Assembly: GCA_017979445.1 (NCBI GenBank)
Contig: CM030714.1
Location: 1,798,001 to 1,862,000 of the forward strand
Origin: Akebia trifoliata
Taxonomy: Eukaryota; Streptophyta; Magnoliopsida; Ranunculales; Lardizabalaceae
Direction: 5' to 3'
DNA: 64,000 nt
Shown in pieces: positions 20,680 through 34,230 of the stretch. Numbering within the stretch: the stretch's first letter is position 1; the number at the start of each line of letters is the position of its first letter. Both the position numbers and the translations under genes were made by a program. The notes under the pieces are model-generated. The model did no database searches and was not told the origin of the DNA. It was given only the letters and a program-made list of their open reading frames with translations.

Positions 20680-22985
20680 ATTTTCATTTTAATGGTGAAT
20701 ATCATTTACTATAGCATAGAGTGATTTGGGTTTCAATTCAAGGTTCTATATTACTCTGTTTGTAAAGCAATCCCATTTTTCTGGTATATTTATTTACTTT
20801 ATAAGGGAAACAAAGAAAAAAGAAATTGCTTTGTGTGTATGTGTGTTTTATAAATTCGTATATTTGATCCACAAATATCATAATGATCGTCTTAACGCTT
20901 TTATAATGATAACACCTCCCTCTATTGTAACTTTTATTATGTAACAGTGTGAAGGAATATGAATCATGGTTTCAAAACTCATCAGAGACCGAGATGTATT
21001 GCTCGAGTTGTCTCGGTATTAGGCATGGATGAGATAGACGGACAAGTCAATGCATCGGATGAGATTTAAAACCCACGTTCATTTTTCTCATTGTTGAACG
21101 AGACGTCTCAAATGTATCGGAAAACTCGTTCGAGATGACTCAGTCTCGTTCACGGACAAGACAAGACGTCAAAACGAGTTTTAAAAACATGATATGAATT
21201 TCTTGGCAAAATGGTCACATGGGAAGATGAAAACAAGAATTGTTTTTTAGCATAATTTTAAAACTAGGAAAATATCAAAACAAGATTTGGTTTTTAGCAT
21301 AATTTTAAAACTAAGAAAATATCAAAACAAGAATTGTTTTTTAGCTTAATTTCAAAACATGTTGAGACTACTCCAAACTGGGCCATGTTGACTTTAACTG
21401 ACTTGATTGTATTTTGAGGTATCTTAGCCCCAAAAATTGATGAAAACAACTTGTCAACTTGTAAGCAACTTGCAAGTTGGTGAACTAACATCAATGGACA
21501 TTCAAGTTGGACCGATTTTTGAGTTTCAGAATTATGATTTTTAGTTTTGGGGTAATCATGAGAGAATTACATTAGGAGTGGTAAAATCGTTTTTCCACGG
21601 GGTGGATGGGAAAACATTTTTCCTCACAATGTGGAAAATTGCTTTGGGTTGGAAATTGAATTCCAAGGATATGTAACTATGAGTAGTACTCTGGTGCTAG
21701 TATGCAGGTAGTCATGGTAAGGACATAGGTTCAAAACCAATGATCACCTACTAATTACTAACAACTAATCCGCTTATAAAAATAAAAAAATACTGACTAG
21801 TTCTGATTTTAGACACTGCTTGCAGTGCTGATAGTAAGAGCAACGACCATTCTGACTGTTAATAGCGTTGTTATATCGAATCAAGGTCACAATTCCACAT
21901 TTGGATTCAAAACAACATATATGACTTGGGAAGATTAGATATATTTATGAGGTTCATGTACTAGGGACCTTTGAATAACTGCAGAATGGGCAAATTCAAT
22001 TCACACCCAAGTAAACCATGTGAATGCTCTTGGCTTCTCGCCCTTCCAAAGTCTTGAAAAAAGTAAATGAGTGACTAAGCCTTGTTTGAGAATGCTCCGA
22101 ACTTCTGCGGTCGAAAAATTGAGCAGCAGAAATCCTAGAAACAAAAAAAACTGAGAAGTACATTTGGGCTAGTTTGATGTTCGTTAACCTTGCTAGAGAA
22201 GTCGCGCTCTATGTGCAGAAGCTTGGATTATTATTTGGTAAAAGCTCTTGATTTCTATCAAAATCACATGAATGCCTTTATAACCTCTTCAAAACTGCAG
22301 AAAGAAGACACATGAGACACATAATGAAACCAGAGAGAGAGGCCCTGAACCTTATCTTTAATGTTTGTTTTGCTCCTACACCAAGAGTATGATTTTCAAA
22401 TAAAACAGTAAATGCCTGATAAGGATAGAAAAGACAACAATCTGCCTACCCAGAAGGGTATATGGCATTCAATTCTCCCTGTTTTTTTTTTCCTTCATTT
22501 TTGGACTAACCTTTGTCTCAAACACATAATAAGGACCACATGCCTTTAATACTTAAAAATGCAAGTTGGTGTTAAATTATTCTTTCTCAAGGTAGGGATC
22601 TAAGGTTTTATTATCTTAATTCATCCACGCTCCTTTAATTACGGGTGCTTCGTGATCAACATTTTTATAAATCAAAATAACCCAACCCTCAATTTTTTAA
22701 ATTATTATTATTATTATTATTTTTTGGTTTAATTCGTCCTACTTCGATTAAGAGGGCAAGAAGACTTGACCCACCATCCAAAACCACAACATAAAATATA
22801 AGAGAAGCACAAGGCTAGATCTATGAACATGTGAGTAGGTATGGTTGAGAAGAATCAAAATCATATTCCTATAAAAAAAAGTTCGATAGATTACAACTTG
22901 AACACATTCATCAAACCATATGAGGGAGAAATAAAGAAAGAGAATAAATTGCAAGACCTTCGAAAGAATTTACTCATTTTTTCTC
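20680..22985. other. Region between convergent genes
   Basis: The first part was the original 3' flank, and perhaps the 3' UTR, of the kinase gene before the retrotransposon landed. At 21690-21800 a B-box-like AGGTTCAAAACC followed by an A-rich end suggests another degraded SINE. A (TTA)n tract lies at 22705-22725. 20960-21190 is a degenerate repeat related in wording to 54870-55220. No gene is seen. Confidence 0.5.
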
Positions 22986-25275
22986 TCAGGGTTTACAGAT
23001 TACCACAAAGCATGGAAGGAGAGCTATAGGATTGAGTAAATAGAGCTCTTCAATATTTGAATATAGACCTACTTTCCCTGCTAATGAGTCAAACCCAGAT
23101 TGACCAGCAAGTTCTTGTAAATTCTCCAATGGCCTATGAACCCTCCCTGCGATCACTCGACATACTATCAAAGCCTTCCTTATTGATGGGTCTTCTTCAT
23201 AGAGTTCAATAGATTCGAAGGCTCTTCCGCTTGTCGAAGTTGTGAAAACACCGATACCATCCTTGAGTTCCTGATTAGTGGAGAACCCATTTCTTATAAT
23301 TCGACATACGCTGCATTTTTCCGATACACAAAGGTTGGAGGAGCCATTCATGCCAAGTGAGCATGCCATAGTTGTGCCACAGAACCTCAAAAGTTCATTC
23401 CCGTCGGCTAGGCAACGTGGGTGTTTCTTGGGAAGTTTACTGGCTTTGATCTTCACCATCTCTCTATATTCCTCGAACCGATTGAGGGTCTTTTGCATAT
23501 TATGGACCTTCAAAACCCTCTCAATCCGACCACAATTGTTCTCGGTCTTCAACCAGCTTGTTCGGCAAATTATCTCTACAATTTTGCGTGACGAGTCCCC
23601 TTCAACAAGTTCAGTAACTGCACTAGTCGAAGAGACTACAAAGTGAGTCTTTTAATTGAAAAATCTAATCCAAAATGTAACATAGGAGACACAACAGGAA
23701 TTAAATTTGACAATTTGGATGAATCATATAGCCATTTAAGTTGAAGGTTCTAACAGAACAAGAGGAAAACCAAAACAACGTGGATTAAGACAGTGAAAGC
23801 ATACATGAACACACTTTATAGAACAAAAAAATGTGGCTCTAGACACGAATGGAGGAGCAAGATTCATTTCGCTGATCCCAAATCAATCTTTTGGATAAGA
23901 CTTTGATGATGATGAGGGATGAATCATAGTTATTTAGATTTCAATTAAATTAATCCAGATAGAAATACAAAGGAAAATAATGAATTTCCATAGACACATA
24001 CCTTGAATGATTAACAAGACCAGTTTTGCAGGAATGATGTCAACTTTGAAGGTTCATATGGGCATCTTACAACATCGGAAACCAAGAGTCTGATCTAGAA
24101 TAACTAAAATATGACCTTTTTTTTTTATGATGGTTCAAATATGACAAGTTAAATCAAGAAGACGTTCGTATGAGATGAACAAACTTAGAGTCGAATCAGG
24201 TCCCAAATACATATAATTGATATTTGAAACCAGTAATCTAACAAGTAAACATGACAGAACAACAACATGGAATCCATGTTATTTCCATATGCATGTAGAG
24301 GAGTCTGTGAAATTAGAGGACCCTAGGAAGTACATACCATGCAAACAAATCAAGGGGAAATACTCTCAAATTCTACATCAATCAGAAATTAAAAAAAGAG
24401 GGGAAGTTGATTTAACTTAGAAGGAATGAGCCTAAAATAAAAAATAAACAAACCCAACAGCAAAATCAAGAATAAAGATGATGACCCATATACATTCAGA
24501 TAAAAATTAAAATATGAAACCAAGGTTTCATACCTGCATGCTTGGAAAGATGATGAGCTTCAACAGCTTCCCATTTCCCAAACTGTTCTCCACATTTATG
24601 ACAAATTACAGAAGAAGAGCCATTTGAATCAACTCCATGAGAGCCCTTATTGTTTGAATTTATAATACCACCACCAGAGCCTTCTCTATCAGAGAAACTA
24701 GGAGACTTTCTTGGAGGAGTAGCTGAGCTTCTAAATGAAGGGTTGCAATAGTTCATGTTTTGTTGCCCACTTGGGCCAGGTGTCCCTGGTCTAAGTGTAC
24801 CCACAAATGTTGAACCACCACTACCACCACCACCACCACCACCACTACCACCTTCATGGCTACCACCATAGCCAGTTATGCTAAGCTCACACTTGGAATT
24901 ACTAAGAATTACTTCATGGGCTATTGGGTTGATTAATTCACTACTCCCAATAGATCTTGGACTACAAATTGGAGGCTTATCTGAGTGTCTCTTACTTCCA
25001 TGAATCACATCTTTGAGATTTGATATAGACCTTGAACAACCAGACCTACCTGTTCTTTTTGTCAAGATTGTGCTCAAATGATTTCTGGCCGTTGGATCAT
25101 GAACATCTGATGGCTCTGATCTACAATGCAAAGATCTCTTTAAAGATAACCAAACTGTTGGCATCTCTTCTTCTTCTCCTCCTCCTCCTCCTCCTTCACT
25201 TGTACTTAAAATCTTCAAAAAATTCTCTCCAACTTTCTTACATACAACTTCCCTCAAGAGCACATCACTCTCCAT
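22986..25275 (-). CDS. C2H2-like zinc-finger protein (At4g27240/At1g75710-type)
   Basis: There are two exons: 25275-24534 and 23635-22986 (intron donor GTATGA, acceptor TTTGTAG), encoding 463 residues. The N-terminal part holds the family block MPTVWLSLKRSLHC (residues 38-51) and a low-complexity Ser/Gly region with a poly-Gly run (about 142-154). A single finger C225-X2-C228-X12-H241-X4-H246 lies at the end of exon 1. Exon 2 encodes a conserved region of about 215 residues ending LLPCFVVICKP. These features match a small plant family annotated as C2H2-like zinc-finger proteins whose molecular role is not well defined; nuclear nucleic-acid binding is the usual assumption. An alternative start is Met38. 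The gene is convergent with the CRLK2-like kinase. Confidence 0.9.
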
Positions 25276-26340
25276 TGCAATAATTCCTTTTGAGCAAATA
25301 TTCCATCACTGGAGTTGAAAAGTAGAATCTAAGAAAACTCATATCTAAGAAGAAACCAACCCCAAAAAAAAAAAATCCTTGGAAATTGAAAAATAACCAA
25401 ATAAAGAATTATTATTTCAAGCATCAAAGTACAATAATTAATGGGTACAATCTCTATAGAAATCAATCCAACTATTTTTTTCAGTAGAACAAAGAAAACC
25501 ACAAAGGAGACATTTTACAGACTAATTTCAGAGAGAAAAACCAAAAAACAAGGAGAACCCACATTAAAGATAAAGACACAGAAAATTAGAATTTCAAGAA
25601 CAAGAGAATCTTTGGTTCTTGGGGACATGAAAACTAACTGAGTAAACATTGGAGATGCCCCAGTCTTCTCTTCCTCATAAATGTGGAGAACTCAAGAGTC
25701 AAGATTCAAGGTAGAGTTCTAATCATTAATGGACTTATTGGTTTTGAAGGATGGATTTAAATAAGTAAATAAGAACTTAACTAGCTAGAATTAAGTTTCA
25801 CCAAAAAAAATAAAAAAATCTAGAATTATTGTAATCTTCCCAGAATAGCTTAATATTTTAGTTCTGAAAATTAACAGATTGGTTTTGTAATATTTGTTAC
25901 CCATATTAAGCAGTTAATATATTCTTTCCTATTATAACTGTGGGATGTGCAAATGCACATCTATATTACAAAAATCACTATTTATGTGTGATTATAATTT
26001 TTTCTAATTACTTCAAAAATGTGAAATAAATAGTTTTATTTTATATTTTAATCATTTAATATATTTAAGGCCTTTTGTAATTTAAAATAGGATAACGTGT
26101 GCCCAAAGAGTGGCACACGCTAAAATGCATTAAATACACCTTGGGATCTGATTTATATTCGAAACTGCTTTCAATTTTTTTTTATGCTCCCAAAGTGTAT
26201 TTAATGCATTTTAACTTGTACCCTAACAAGACCCTTTTAAATCTTAAGTAGGGTGACTTTCAAGACAACATAAGCATATTTTTATAATTTTAAAAAATTA
26301 ACTAATATAATTGTGAGGTTCAGGAGTTATAGCCTTTTGT
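25276..26340. other. Leader/promoter side of the zinc-finger gene, then gene-free
   Basis: The sequence immediately upstream (plus coordinates 25276-25700) is A-rich on this strand (CT-rich as transcribed) and is the likely leader. No coding sequence is recognised, and no clear TATA element could be assigned. Confidence 0.4.
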
Positions 26341-26344
26341 GATT

Positions 26345-26515
26345 TAAAGCATTAACGGCTCCTCAAGGTCACCTACGAGGGCATACCCTCACTTATTTAG
26401 TGTGTGTGATGTGCAGGCATTGCACGGGCCTGGGGGAGGGACCCATACACCTTGGTATTCACCCAATCCCACTAGTCGGATGTAAGTTCGGATCCCCATT
26501 AACCCAAAAAACATA
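26345..26515 (+). repeat. Fragment related to SINE family 1
   Basis: The block GAGGGCATACCCTCACTTAT, then TGTGTGATGTGCAGGCATTG, matches the body of the copy at 28316-28510 without its tRNA-like head. Confidence 0.5.
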
Positions 26516-26955
26516 ACAAAAAATTACTTCGATAAAGATGAGAGAGATTGTAGGGGAGTAAAATCTCCAAATTACCCCATATTTCATTTAAATTTAATAT
26601 GCTTCAAAATAAAATAAAATGAGTTTTAGTATGTTTATACTTTATACTACTAATTTTAAAATGGTAATTTAAATTAATGGCATATCCCTTGGCTTCAGTC
26701 TATTCTAAAATACTAATAAAAGTAGCATAAATACCCTCAACTTCAATTGTTAGTTAAAAATTATTAATTTTTTAACACAAAAAATAGTCATTTTCAACCT
26801 CTAGAGTAAGAGTAAATTAAATTTAACCTCTTCAACCTCTAGCACATAATTCATATTTTTCATTTTTTATTCACACCAGTCTATTTCTATTAGTAAACAA
26901 GAAACACTTTATATATATAAAATAATTTAATGAATCGTGATAATTTGACAATCTT

Positions 26956-27134
26956 TTTTGTATGCTCCCTTCACAGAATCGTAAATCAATTGTTTCGGGA
27001 TACACAATGACAAATATATATGAATATGGATTCACATTTATATACATGAGCATTATATAGGAACAAGAATAATCTGCGATTCTCTTTTGAATGAAAAAAA
27101 AATTGTACGGTTCTATGAAGGGAGCATACAAAAT
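26956..27134. mobile_element. MITE with TTTTGTATGCTCCCTTCA termini
   Basis: The left end TTTTGTATGCTCCCTTCA is matched exactly in reverse complement by the right end TGAAGGGAGCATACAAAA, and the inner arms stay similar (AGAATCGTAAATC / AGAACCGTAC). A related but shorter foldback is at 42030-42175. No coding capacity. Confidence 0.7.
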
Positions 27135-27136
27135 AG

Positions 27137-28315
27137 GAGCGTGAGATTATTAGGACTCTAATTTAATATATACTTTTATTTAAACTGCTTGGGTTGAGTT
27201 AATGATTCAATGGGCATTCGAGTCGAATCAAGTTGAGTTTTAAAACTCTGATTGAAACAATTTCTAATAGGTAACTTCGTCCATTTAACTACCTGGTTTA
27301 TTAGCTGGGGGATGCAAATGGAAAGAATGTATTTTTACCATTGATTATAGTCTTTCATGGGATGATTTATATGAATAGACCAAAATACCCATATTCTCAA
27401 TTTCTTGCCAAAAACGAAAAAAGAAAGAGTCTGCTGGAGTGACCTCAAGCTTTTACCTCATATTGCACATTTGACATGAAAGTGTATAGGAACCGTAGAT
27501 GCTTAATTTTTGTATTTTGAGGTTTTGGCGACAAATTACCTCTCATTTTCATGATAAACTAACTATTCCATCTTTTAAATAGTAAAATCTTCATCTTATA
27601 TGATTTTGTCAATGAATTTTAGGGGAAAAAATTACAAAATAGATAATTTTTTTTTAGTTTTAAAATATCTTAAGGGGTTGAAGACAATGAACTTTTGGAA
27701 AAAGTTATAGTTTTCTCAAGTCTCAAGAGAGCTTGAAGAAGATTATTTTGATCATTTTATGTTAAGTCTTCAACAAATGACCACGACAAGGGTGTACTTC
27801 ATCTGTTTGGAAATGCAGGAGGACATCTTAAATATTCACAATAACTTAAAGGGGGTATGCATAAATTACCCTTTTCTCACAGAATGGCATTAAATGGTAC
27901 AGCAAATGAACCGATGGATATGTACCAGTAAGAACAACAGGAACAATTAAGAGTCAAGAAGGACGCACTGTAAATTACACCAAAGATTGTTCCAGTGTTG
28001 TCCCACCTATAGGTTGATCAGGTTCATTATTTGATGCCAACCATTTAATGGTCTTAATCGCTCGATTGATCGTACTTTTAGAGGATGTGTTCCATGTGAT
28101 GATCTGATCATTTTAGTTGACTATAAAATTAGGCTGTCGATCTATCAAATTAGACCCAAAATCCAATTTATTCTGATAACTATTGGTCCTGATCAATGCT
28201 TTTAATTTTGATAAGGACTCGATCCTATAACATATCAGATTAGTTTTGGATCAATCATCATCCGATCCGATAATTTGTTTGAAATATATAAATAGTATAT
28301 ATATTTATTTGTGTA
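27137..28315. other. Gene-free stretch
   Basis: A fragment at about 27428-27515 (CTGGAGTGACCTCAAGC...) matches one arm of the foldback at 52208-52330. Nothing else is recognised. Confidence 0.45.
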
Positions 28316-28510
28316 AATCCCGAGAGGTTGGCTTAATGACAATTTTGGACCGATAAGCTGTAGATGCCCGTAGGTCGTGAGTTCGACACCTAGTATGAGC
28401 ATTATTTCCTGAGGGACCACTTGTGAGGGTGTACACTCACTCACTTGATGTGTGATGTGCAGGTGTTGCTCTTGTCCCGGGATTAGTCCTTGAACAAAAA
28501 CATTGAGAAC
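28316..28510 (+). repeat. tRNA-derived SINE, family 1, copy c (best head)
   Basis: The A-box-like GGTTGGCTTAATGAC and the B-box-like GTGAGTTCGACACC are spaced as in a tRNA promoter. They are followed by the family body GAGGGTGTACACTCAC, TTGATGTGTGATGTGCAGG and CGGGATTAGTCCTTG. The copies at 1058 and 1945 are on the opposite strand. Confidence 0.65.
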
Positions 28511-29411
28511 CCTAGATTCTAAGGTGTTATATAGCAATAAATAAAAAAACCATAGCTTTTTATTTGATATTCAAAAAAAAAAAAAAGTTACAATAGTTAA
28601 TAGCAAATGTGGTACCCATTTTGGTAAAAACAAATAAATACTGAAATGGATATAACTCCTTGAGTAATTAATCTAAAATGATGATTTGACTTACATCATC
28701 ATTTTGTACTTTGCAGTTTGCCCTCGATTATAGGTTTGATATCATTATATGTAACTTACGTGGGTTCTACAAAATGTTGGTTCTGACCCACACATGGACA
28801 TTGGTGGGACCATGAATCCAAAAGTTGGAAGAATGTGGTGGTCCCCTCCTTGTCAGTTTGTCTTTCAGTAAAATACAGAGAAAATTACAACTACCTCCAA
28901 ATATGTCTTCCAAAATTTTGCTTTTGGAGTCTCTTTTAGGTCTACAAAGAAGGGTCTAATTTTTTTATTTTTTTTTTTGGCTTTTGTTGGAGTGGAATCG
29001 ATGCAAGAACAATACACAAAGAAAAAGTAAATTAAGATGCACCACATATAAAAGACAGATATTTACATAGTTCCCTCAAGATTGAAGGGGGTCACCTGGT
29101 TTGATTGATAATATCTTTTTATTGACCAGTACTATCAGGCTCTATAATCCACAATTGAGAAAATATTCTGGTTGACAAATATAAGGCTTTCAATGGATGG
29201 GTCCGAACCGGATTGAGTTGGTCTCAGGCCAATTTGATAAGGATATGAATCGATCGTGTCAAATTTAGTTTTTATTGGATCTCAATATAAAGATCCAATT
29301 CTAAAACCATTTTGATAGTAATTGGTTCATATCCGTCAAATATGATTTGATATACAAAATATAATTAAGTTCATCCAATTTCTGTGATATTAAGTATCAT
29401 TACTCATTAGC
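28511..29411. other. Gene-free stretch
   Basis: No gene or named repeat recognised. Confidence 0.45.
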
Positions 29412-29612
29412 CCATTAGGGTGGTGGATCAACGATAAGACGTAGCAACAAGGGTATGCTCCCCTTGGTTGTGAGTTCGAAACTGGGTAATGCCCCTTGGA
29501 TTAACTGGGACACGGGGTTGTGGGTTTACCATGGGCCCATGGAATAGTCCTGTCAGATATGGTTGGAAGCATGGGTTACCTACGAGAATACCACGTTTCA
29601 ACCAAAAAAAAA
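29412..29612 (+). repeat. SINE-like element with poly(A) end
   Basis: The head contains GGTGGATCAACGA and a B-box-like GTGAGTTCGAAACTGG. The body has ACACGGGGTTGTGGGTT and the element ends in an A-run after ACGTTTCAACC. It is a single copy in this window, so the assignment rests on the promoter-like head and the A-tail. Confidence 0.5.
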
Positions 29613-31574
29613 AAAGTATTAATATATATTTCTGATGATAAGATAATCGATAGGTTCAACTAGCAGGGTCAAGGCAATTGACCTCTTAGAACACCATATC
29701 TCGCCCAAATCCTTTGGGTCTATGCAATTCCCCACAAAACATGCATATGATAGGTAAGTTGGGATAAATTTCTCTGAGTGGACGATGAGGGGGACTTGAA
29801 TTCAAGACCTCTCCCTTTTCATCCGAATACTTGATTAAATAATAATAACAATCAAAAGTTTTTTTTTTTTTTCCCATATAAAGTGGACAAAATTACTATT
29901 ATACATAACTCCTAGAAGTATAGAAGTCATACTATAAATCTACTTGTGTGAAATAATGAAATCTTCGATCCGAACTCCAATGCCAAATGGTGATTTAGAA
30001 AGAAGAGCTTATAATTAGCTTTGAATACCCAATTCCATTAACAGTTTCACTTGAACTCAATTTCAAGAAAAAATAAAAGAAGAAAGGGTGAAAAGGAGGC
30101 CTTAAAGGGCCCTTGAGATTATTTGAAATTATTACATTTTAGAGTTTCTAAATACATTTGAAACAAAAGCCATGAACAAAGGAAAGAGTCATTGAATCCA
30201 TCTCTCACCCCAATCCTCCCCTTTCCCAATAAAGTTTTGTGGGGTTGGTTTGTGTGTTTCCACCCATATAATGCAGCTCATTACTCTATATTGAAACCTA
30301 AATTGACTGACATGTGCAGCATTCAATCTGACTATTTCTCAACCTCACAGAAACCCTAAATGATTTTCTTTGGTCTTGTAATATTTGGATACAGAACACC
30401 AGATCCAAAAGCCCAAGGGACCATTAAGAGAGAAAAAAACAGCTAATTTGTGGTCCATAATCTAGAAAAAAAAAATGTACGGTCTGTGTTTAATTGTATA
30501 AAGAAAATAGAATTCTAACCAACCAAAAAAAAAAAAAAGTTAATGAAAAGGTTAATGTAAAAGAAATCATTTTCTTAGTAAAATACCAAAACAAAATGGA
30601 GGTTGTCATTTTCTAGAAAATTTGAAATTTCCAACAAAATTAATCAACAGTCGGGATCAGGTGAATCATGGAAAAAAACATGATCTACACAATCCTGACC
30701 GATTATAATCATATTTTAATTGTTGAAACATGTGTTCTTCCTTCACCATTTTTCATGAATCACCCAATCTTGACCGATTATAAAAGAATCAAGATCCAGA
30801 ACAGATTTTTGTTCGTATAAACGGATCAACTTCTTAAGTTGTCTCTTACACTTATCACACTTATTGACATACTTCTACACGTCAGCCTACACGTAGGGCT
30901 AAAATTATCCGTGTGATAGTTTTATGGGTCAAAGACGTTCCTCCTTAGTGATTTTCACACTATTCTTCATTTATTTTATTTCTCCAAGGATCTGCACAAT
31001 TATTTGTACGGTGTTTACATGACACGTTTTGATTGGAGCTTAAAACACTTAGACTCTTAACCAAATCATTTTCGAAGTAACGCGCAATCCGATATGATTA
31101 AATTTCAATAAAAACGTGCCACATAGATACAATATGTTGTTATATTGTTATAGGGACGAGACACTGTTTTGGATGGAGACTATTAATAATAAAATCCATA
31201 TAGGAGCAATGTTTGAACTTGTTTTATATGATTTATTGATGGTCATCAGTTGCATTAAATGAGGGCACATGATCAGATTCCATCTCTAACACGTATGCAA
31301 GGTGATGGTGGTGGAATTAAATGCGATGGACTGTCGACGATAGTGGAGTTCGTGATGTACAGCGTTAATTTCTTTGATACTTCATTATTATAATCTTAAA
31401 GAGACTTAAGATTATAATAATTTAAATTAAGAAATTATAAGATATTTTCTACTGCCACTAATTTTTTTTTCATCATCACACACTAATCTTATATAATTAA
31501 ACAAGTGGTAACTATTTTCTCTCTTATCAGCCACAGCCACACAAACGTTTTCTTCTTCAAACTCAAAACCAACA
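29613..31574. other. Gene-free stretch
   Basis: No gene is seen. Short frames here lack domains. Confidence 0.45.
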
Positions 31575-31872
31575 TGAACTCAAAATCAATTAACAATGAG
31601 TGGAGAGGCCCATGAGCTTATATATAGAGAGAAAGGTTATGAGTGTCCGATGTGGGATAAAACTCAACATGCCCCCGGATGTATGAGTTGGATTGAGCTA
31701 AATCACGTAGAAATATGAATTGGATGACGTGGAGGAGAGAAAAACTTGTTCTGACACCATGATAAATTTGAATATTCAACTCAAAATCAATTGACAATAA
31801 ATAGAAAAATCCAAAAACTTATAAAGAAGAAAGATAAAGCAATAAGTGTCCAATGTGAGACTAAACTCAACA
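31575..31872 (-). mobile_element. TRIM (112-bp LTR family), left LTR truncated
   Basis: It shows the same organisation as the element at 38071-38384. A left LTR copy (31575-31669, internal deletion near its edge) and a right LTR (31760-31872) enclose about 90 bp with a degraded reverse primer site (TCTGACACCA, 31750-31759). LTRs end in AAACTCAACA on the plus strand. No matching target duplication was found, in keeping with the damaged left end. Confidence 0.7.
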
Positions 31873-32780
31873 TAGGAGTGGGAGAGATATTACATAATAA
31901 AATCTTAAATTTTCAACATTGCCCATGTTTAGAGATGGACAGAAGTGTGTCACTAATTTTAACAACGAAAAAAACTAGTTAAAGATTTCTTCCCATATTT
32001 CTCTCAACCCTTAAGTTTTTATATTGTCCTTGCAATCCCATACTAATTTTTACAAAATCTCAAGAACAAAATTAGATTTTGGGAAAGTTCAAGATAATTA
32101 ATTTTGAAAAGAAAAACTTAAGATTTTTGACAAAAAGTTTGAGGAGAGATCTAATCTGTTAAACAAAAATGTATTTTAAAGGTACAAGAGTTTGAGGACA
32201 ATAAATATTTGAGAGAAAAATTTAAGGGTTTTGAGTAAAGATTGATGGTAAGCAAATTTAGGTAATTTTCTATTAATTTCTCGAAGAAAATTGGACCTAA
32301 ACACGTGGCTCACTGATTGAAATATTGCAAATGGTTCCAATCTAGCTACCCATCTAAAAAGCATTGTAGCCAAATTTGGCTTTGAAAATTACTTGGTGGG
32401 GTTCAATTCAGCTAATTCGGAAAAATATCCATCCTCCAATAAAATAAAATGGTCTAATAGGCAATTTTTGAATAAAATCTCCCGACTAGAAGACACAAGA
32501 GGTAGATGTTTGGTGTGGCGTGCTTTTAAGGGTAACAAAAGTGGGACCTATCGGCATAAATATGTCGTAACGTATCCTACTAAGCTTGAGTGCTCATGCT
32601 TGCCACTCCTAAGTATACAAGGATAGGTATTTTTGTAAATTAAGGATATCATTCAATACCCGTGATTAGTGGGTCCCAGATTTCTCTGAGAAAACAGGGG
32701 CGGAAGACAAAGGGAGGGGCCATGGTCGAACACAAATTTGTTTAATATTAGTAAGATTTCAAATCTTACTAATGATAAGA
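31873..32780. other. Gene-free stretch
   Basis: Nothing recognised. Confidence 0.4.
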
Positions 32781-33000
32781 TTATCCCATATGGCAAATTC
32801 AATCGACTACCCTGATATGACAAGTTTGAAAATCATAGATGCAAGCTCCTCAGGATACACGACTGCACTTCCCCATAAAAAAATGTATCTTGAAGAAATT
32901 GCGTATCCCAAAGATTGCAAATCTACGATTCTCAAACTTGTCACGTCAAGTAATCTATTGAATTTTTCATGTGGGGTAGTCAGATTATCATGACTCCAAT
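32781..33000. mobile_element. Foldback MITE, 'GTGATAATCTAACT' family
   Basis: Inverted arms: CATATGGCAAATTCAATCGA on the left and, in reverse complement, ACATGAAAAATTCAATAGAT from the right, each followed by CTTGACATGACAAGTTTGA-type sequence and a GGATACAC core. Relatives are at 51200-51605, 52882-52990 and 53735-53955. The AATCTTACTAAT motif just outside recurs near 33530. Confidence 0.65.
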
Positions 33001-34230
33001 AGAAAAACTGAGATTCAAATTTAAAAAAAAATTTCCTTGTCAAACTTGATTGAAGGTGTTTAAAATGGATGATTGCTGAATTCCCAAATTTAAAACTGAC
33101 ATTCAACAATGAAAATTTACTTTATTTTCTTTTCAAAATTCATAGAATTTTATCCTTAATAACCCTATGGCATCAAATCAGATTTTTGAATGTCATAAAT
33201 TGATGGGATTAGATCCACTCCAAAGTATGTTAAGTACCAAATTGGCAATCTGACACCATAATCCTCTAAATTTCATGGAAAAAAGTCAGTTCGAAAACAA
33301 AATTAAAAAAAATATATTTATTTTGGGACTTGATCCAAGATTTTCTAAATGGAACATTGAACTCCCAAATTTAAAATTAAAATTTACTGATGAAAAATAA
33401 TCTTTAAAAAAAAAAAAAATTTCCCTAAAATTCATAGAATTTTGTCCACTACATCACTGAAGCATCAGCTCTAGTGATACTTTAGGATGTCAGAAGTTGA
33501 ACTCAACAATCCTTGGTAAGACACGAAATCTTACTAAATTAGTAAGACTAGACTTACTATTTTATATATAAAATCTTGGGGAAGAAAACTCTCTTTCAGA
33601 GTTTCACCAACATATTATAGGCTTCAATGAATCATAATTTTAAAAATTCATCAAATTGAGACGATAAATGTTATTTTGTCAAAATGGCATGGGGTTTGTA
33701 TTCAATTTGTCCTCTCCACTTGTTCACTATGAGCTATTGAGTTTCAAGAAGCTAATAAACCATTCTTTCTATTCCTTTTTTTTTTTATTTTTTTTTATAA
33801 AGATTTTTCTTCTAAATCCTCTTATTTTGTATATTAAATTGATTTTCTAAAATTCTCTTATTTCTCATAATTTTCTAATCTCTTCTTCATACCATTCAGC
33901 ACCCGCAAGTGAAATTCTCTGGGTCCACCCCTGCTACTAAACATCCTATCTGTTCGGTCATTTAAATTTCCAACGACAACCATCATCATCATCTCTCTCT
34001 GAATGATGTGAAGGGTGTAAAGGGAACATAACACCATCATCAATAGGGTTGTAAAGGGGGCTTGACAGAGAGGAAAAGAGAGATCAGAGGACGAGGAAGA
34101 GAAGATTCCGATCACGTCTTGTAATTGGTTTGTTCACTAGAGAATAAAACAAACATAATACATGACATCAACAAACAACGGGTGAAACCAAACCAATTCC
34201 ACAGGTAATAAGCATGCATTGTGACTGCTT
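33001..34230. other. Gene-free stretch with an internal direct duplication
   Basis: 33000-33230 and 33290-33500 share several blocks (CCCAAATTTAAAA, ATTCATAGAATTTT, the latter followed by a CATCA motif), indicating an old local duplication. This lies just downstream of the HSA32 stop codon at 34231, so the HSA32 3' UTR must be in 33900-34230. Confidence 0.4.

Noticed and set aside
20960..21190. Possible regulatory palindromes rich in GAGACGTCTC
   Set aside because: The block resembles a degenerate repeat also found near 54870-55220 and shows no clear ends or function.
28316..28510. tRNA gene
   Set aside because: Same promoter-like boxes without a cloverleaf; multiple copies with a common non-tRNA body.
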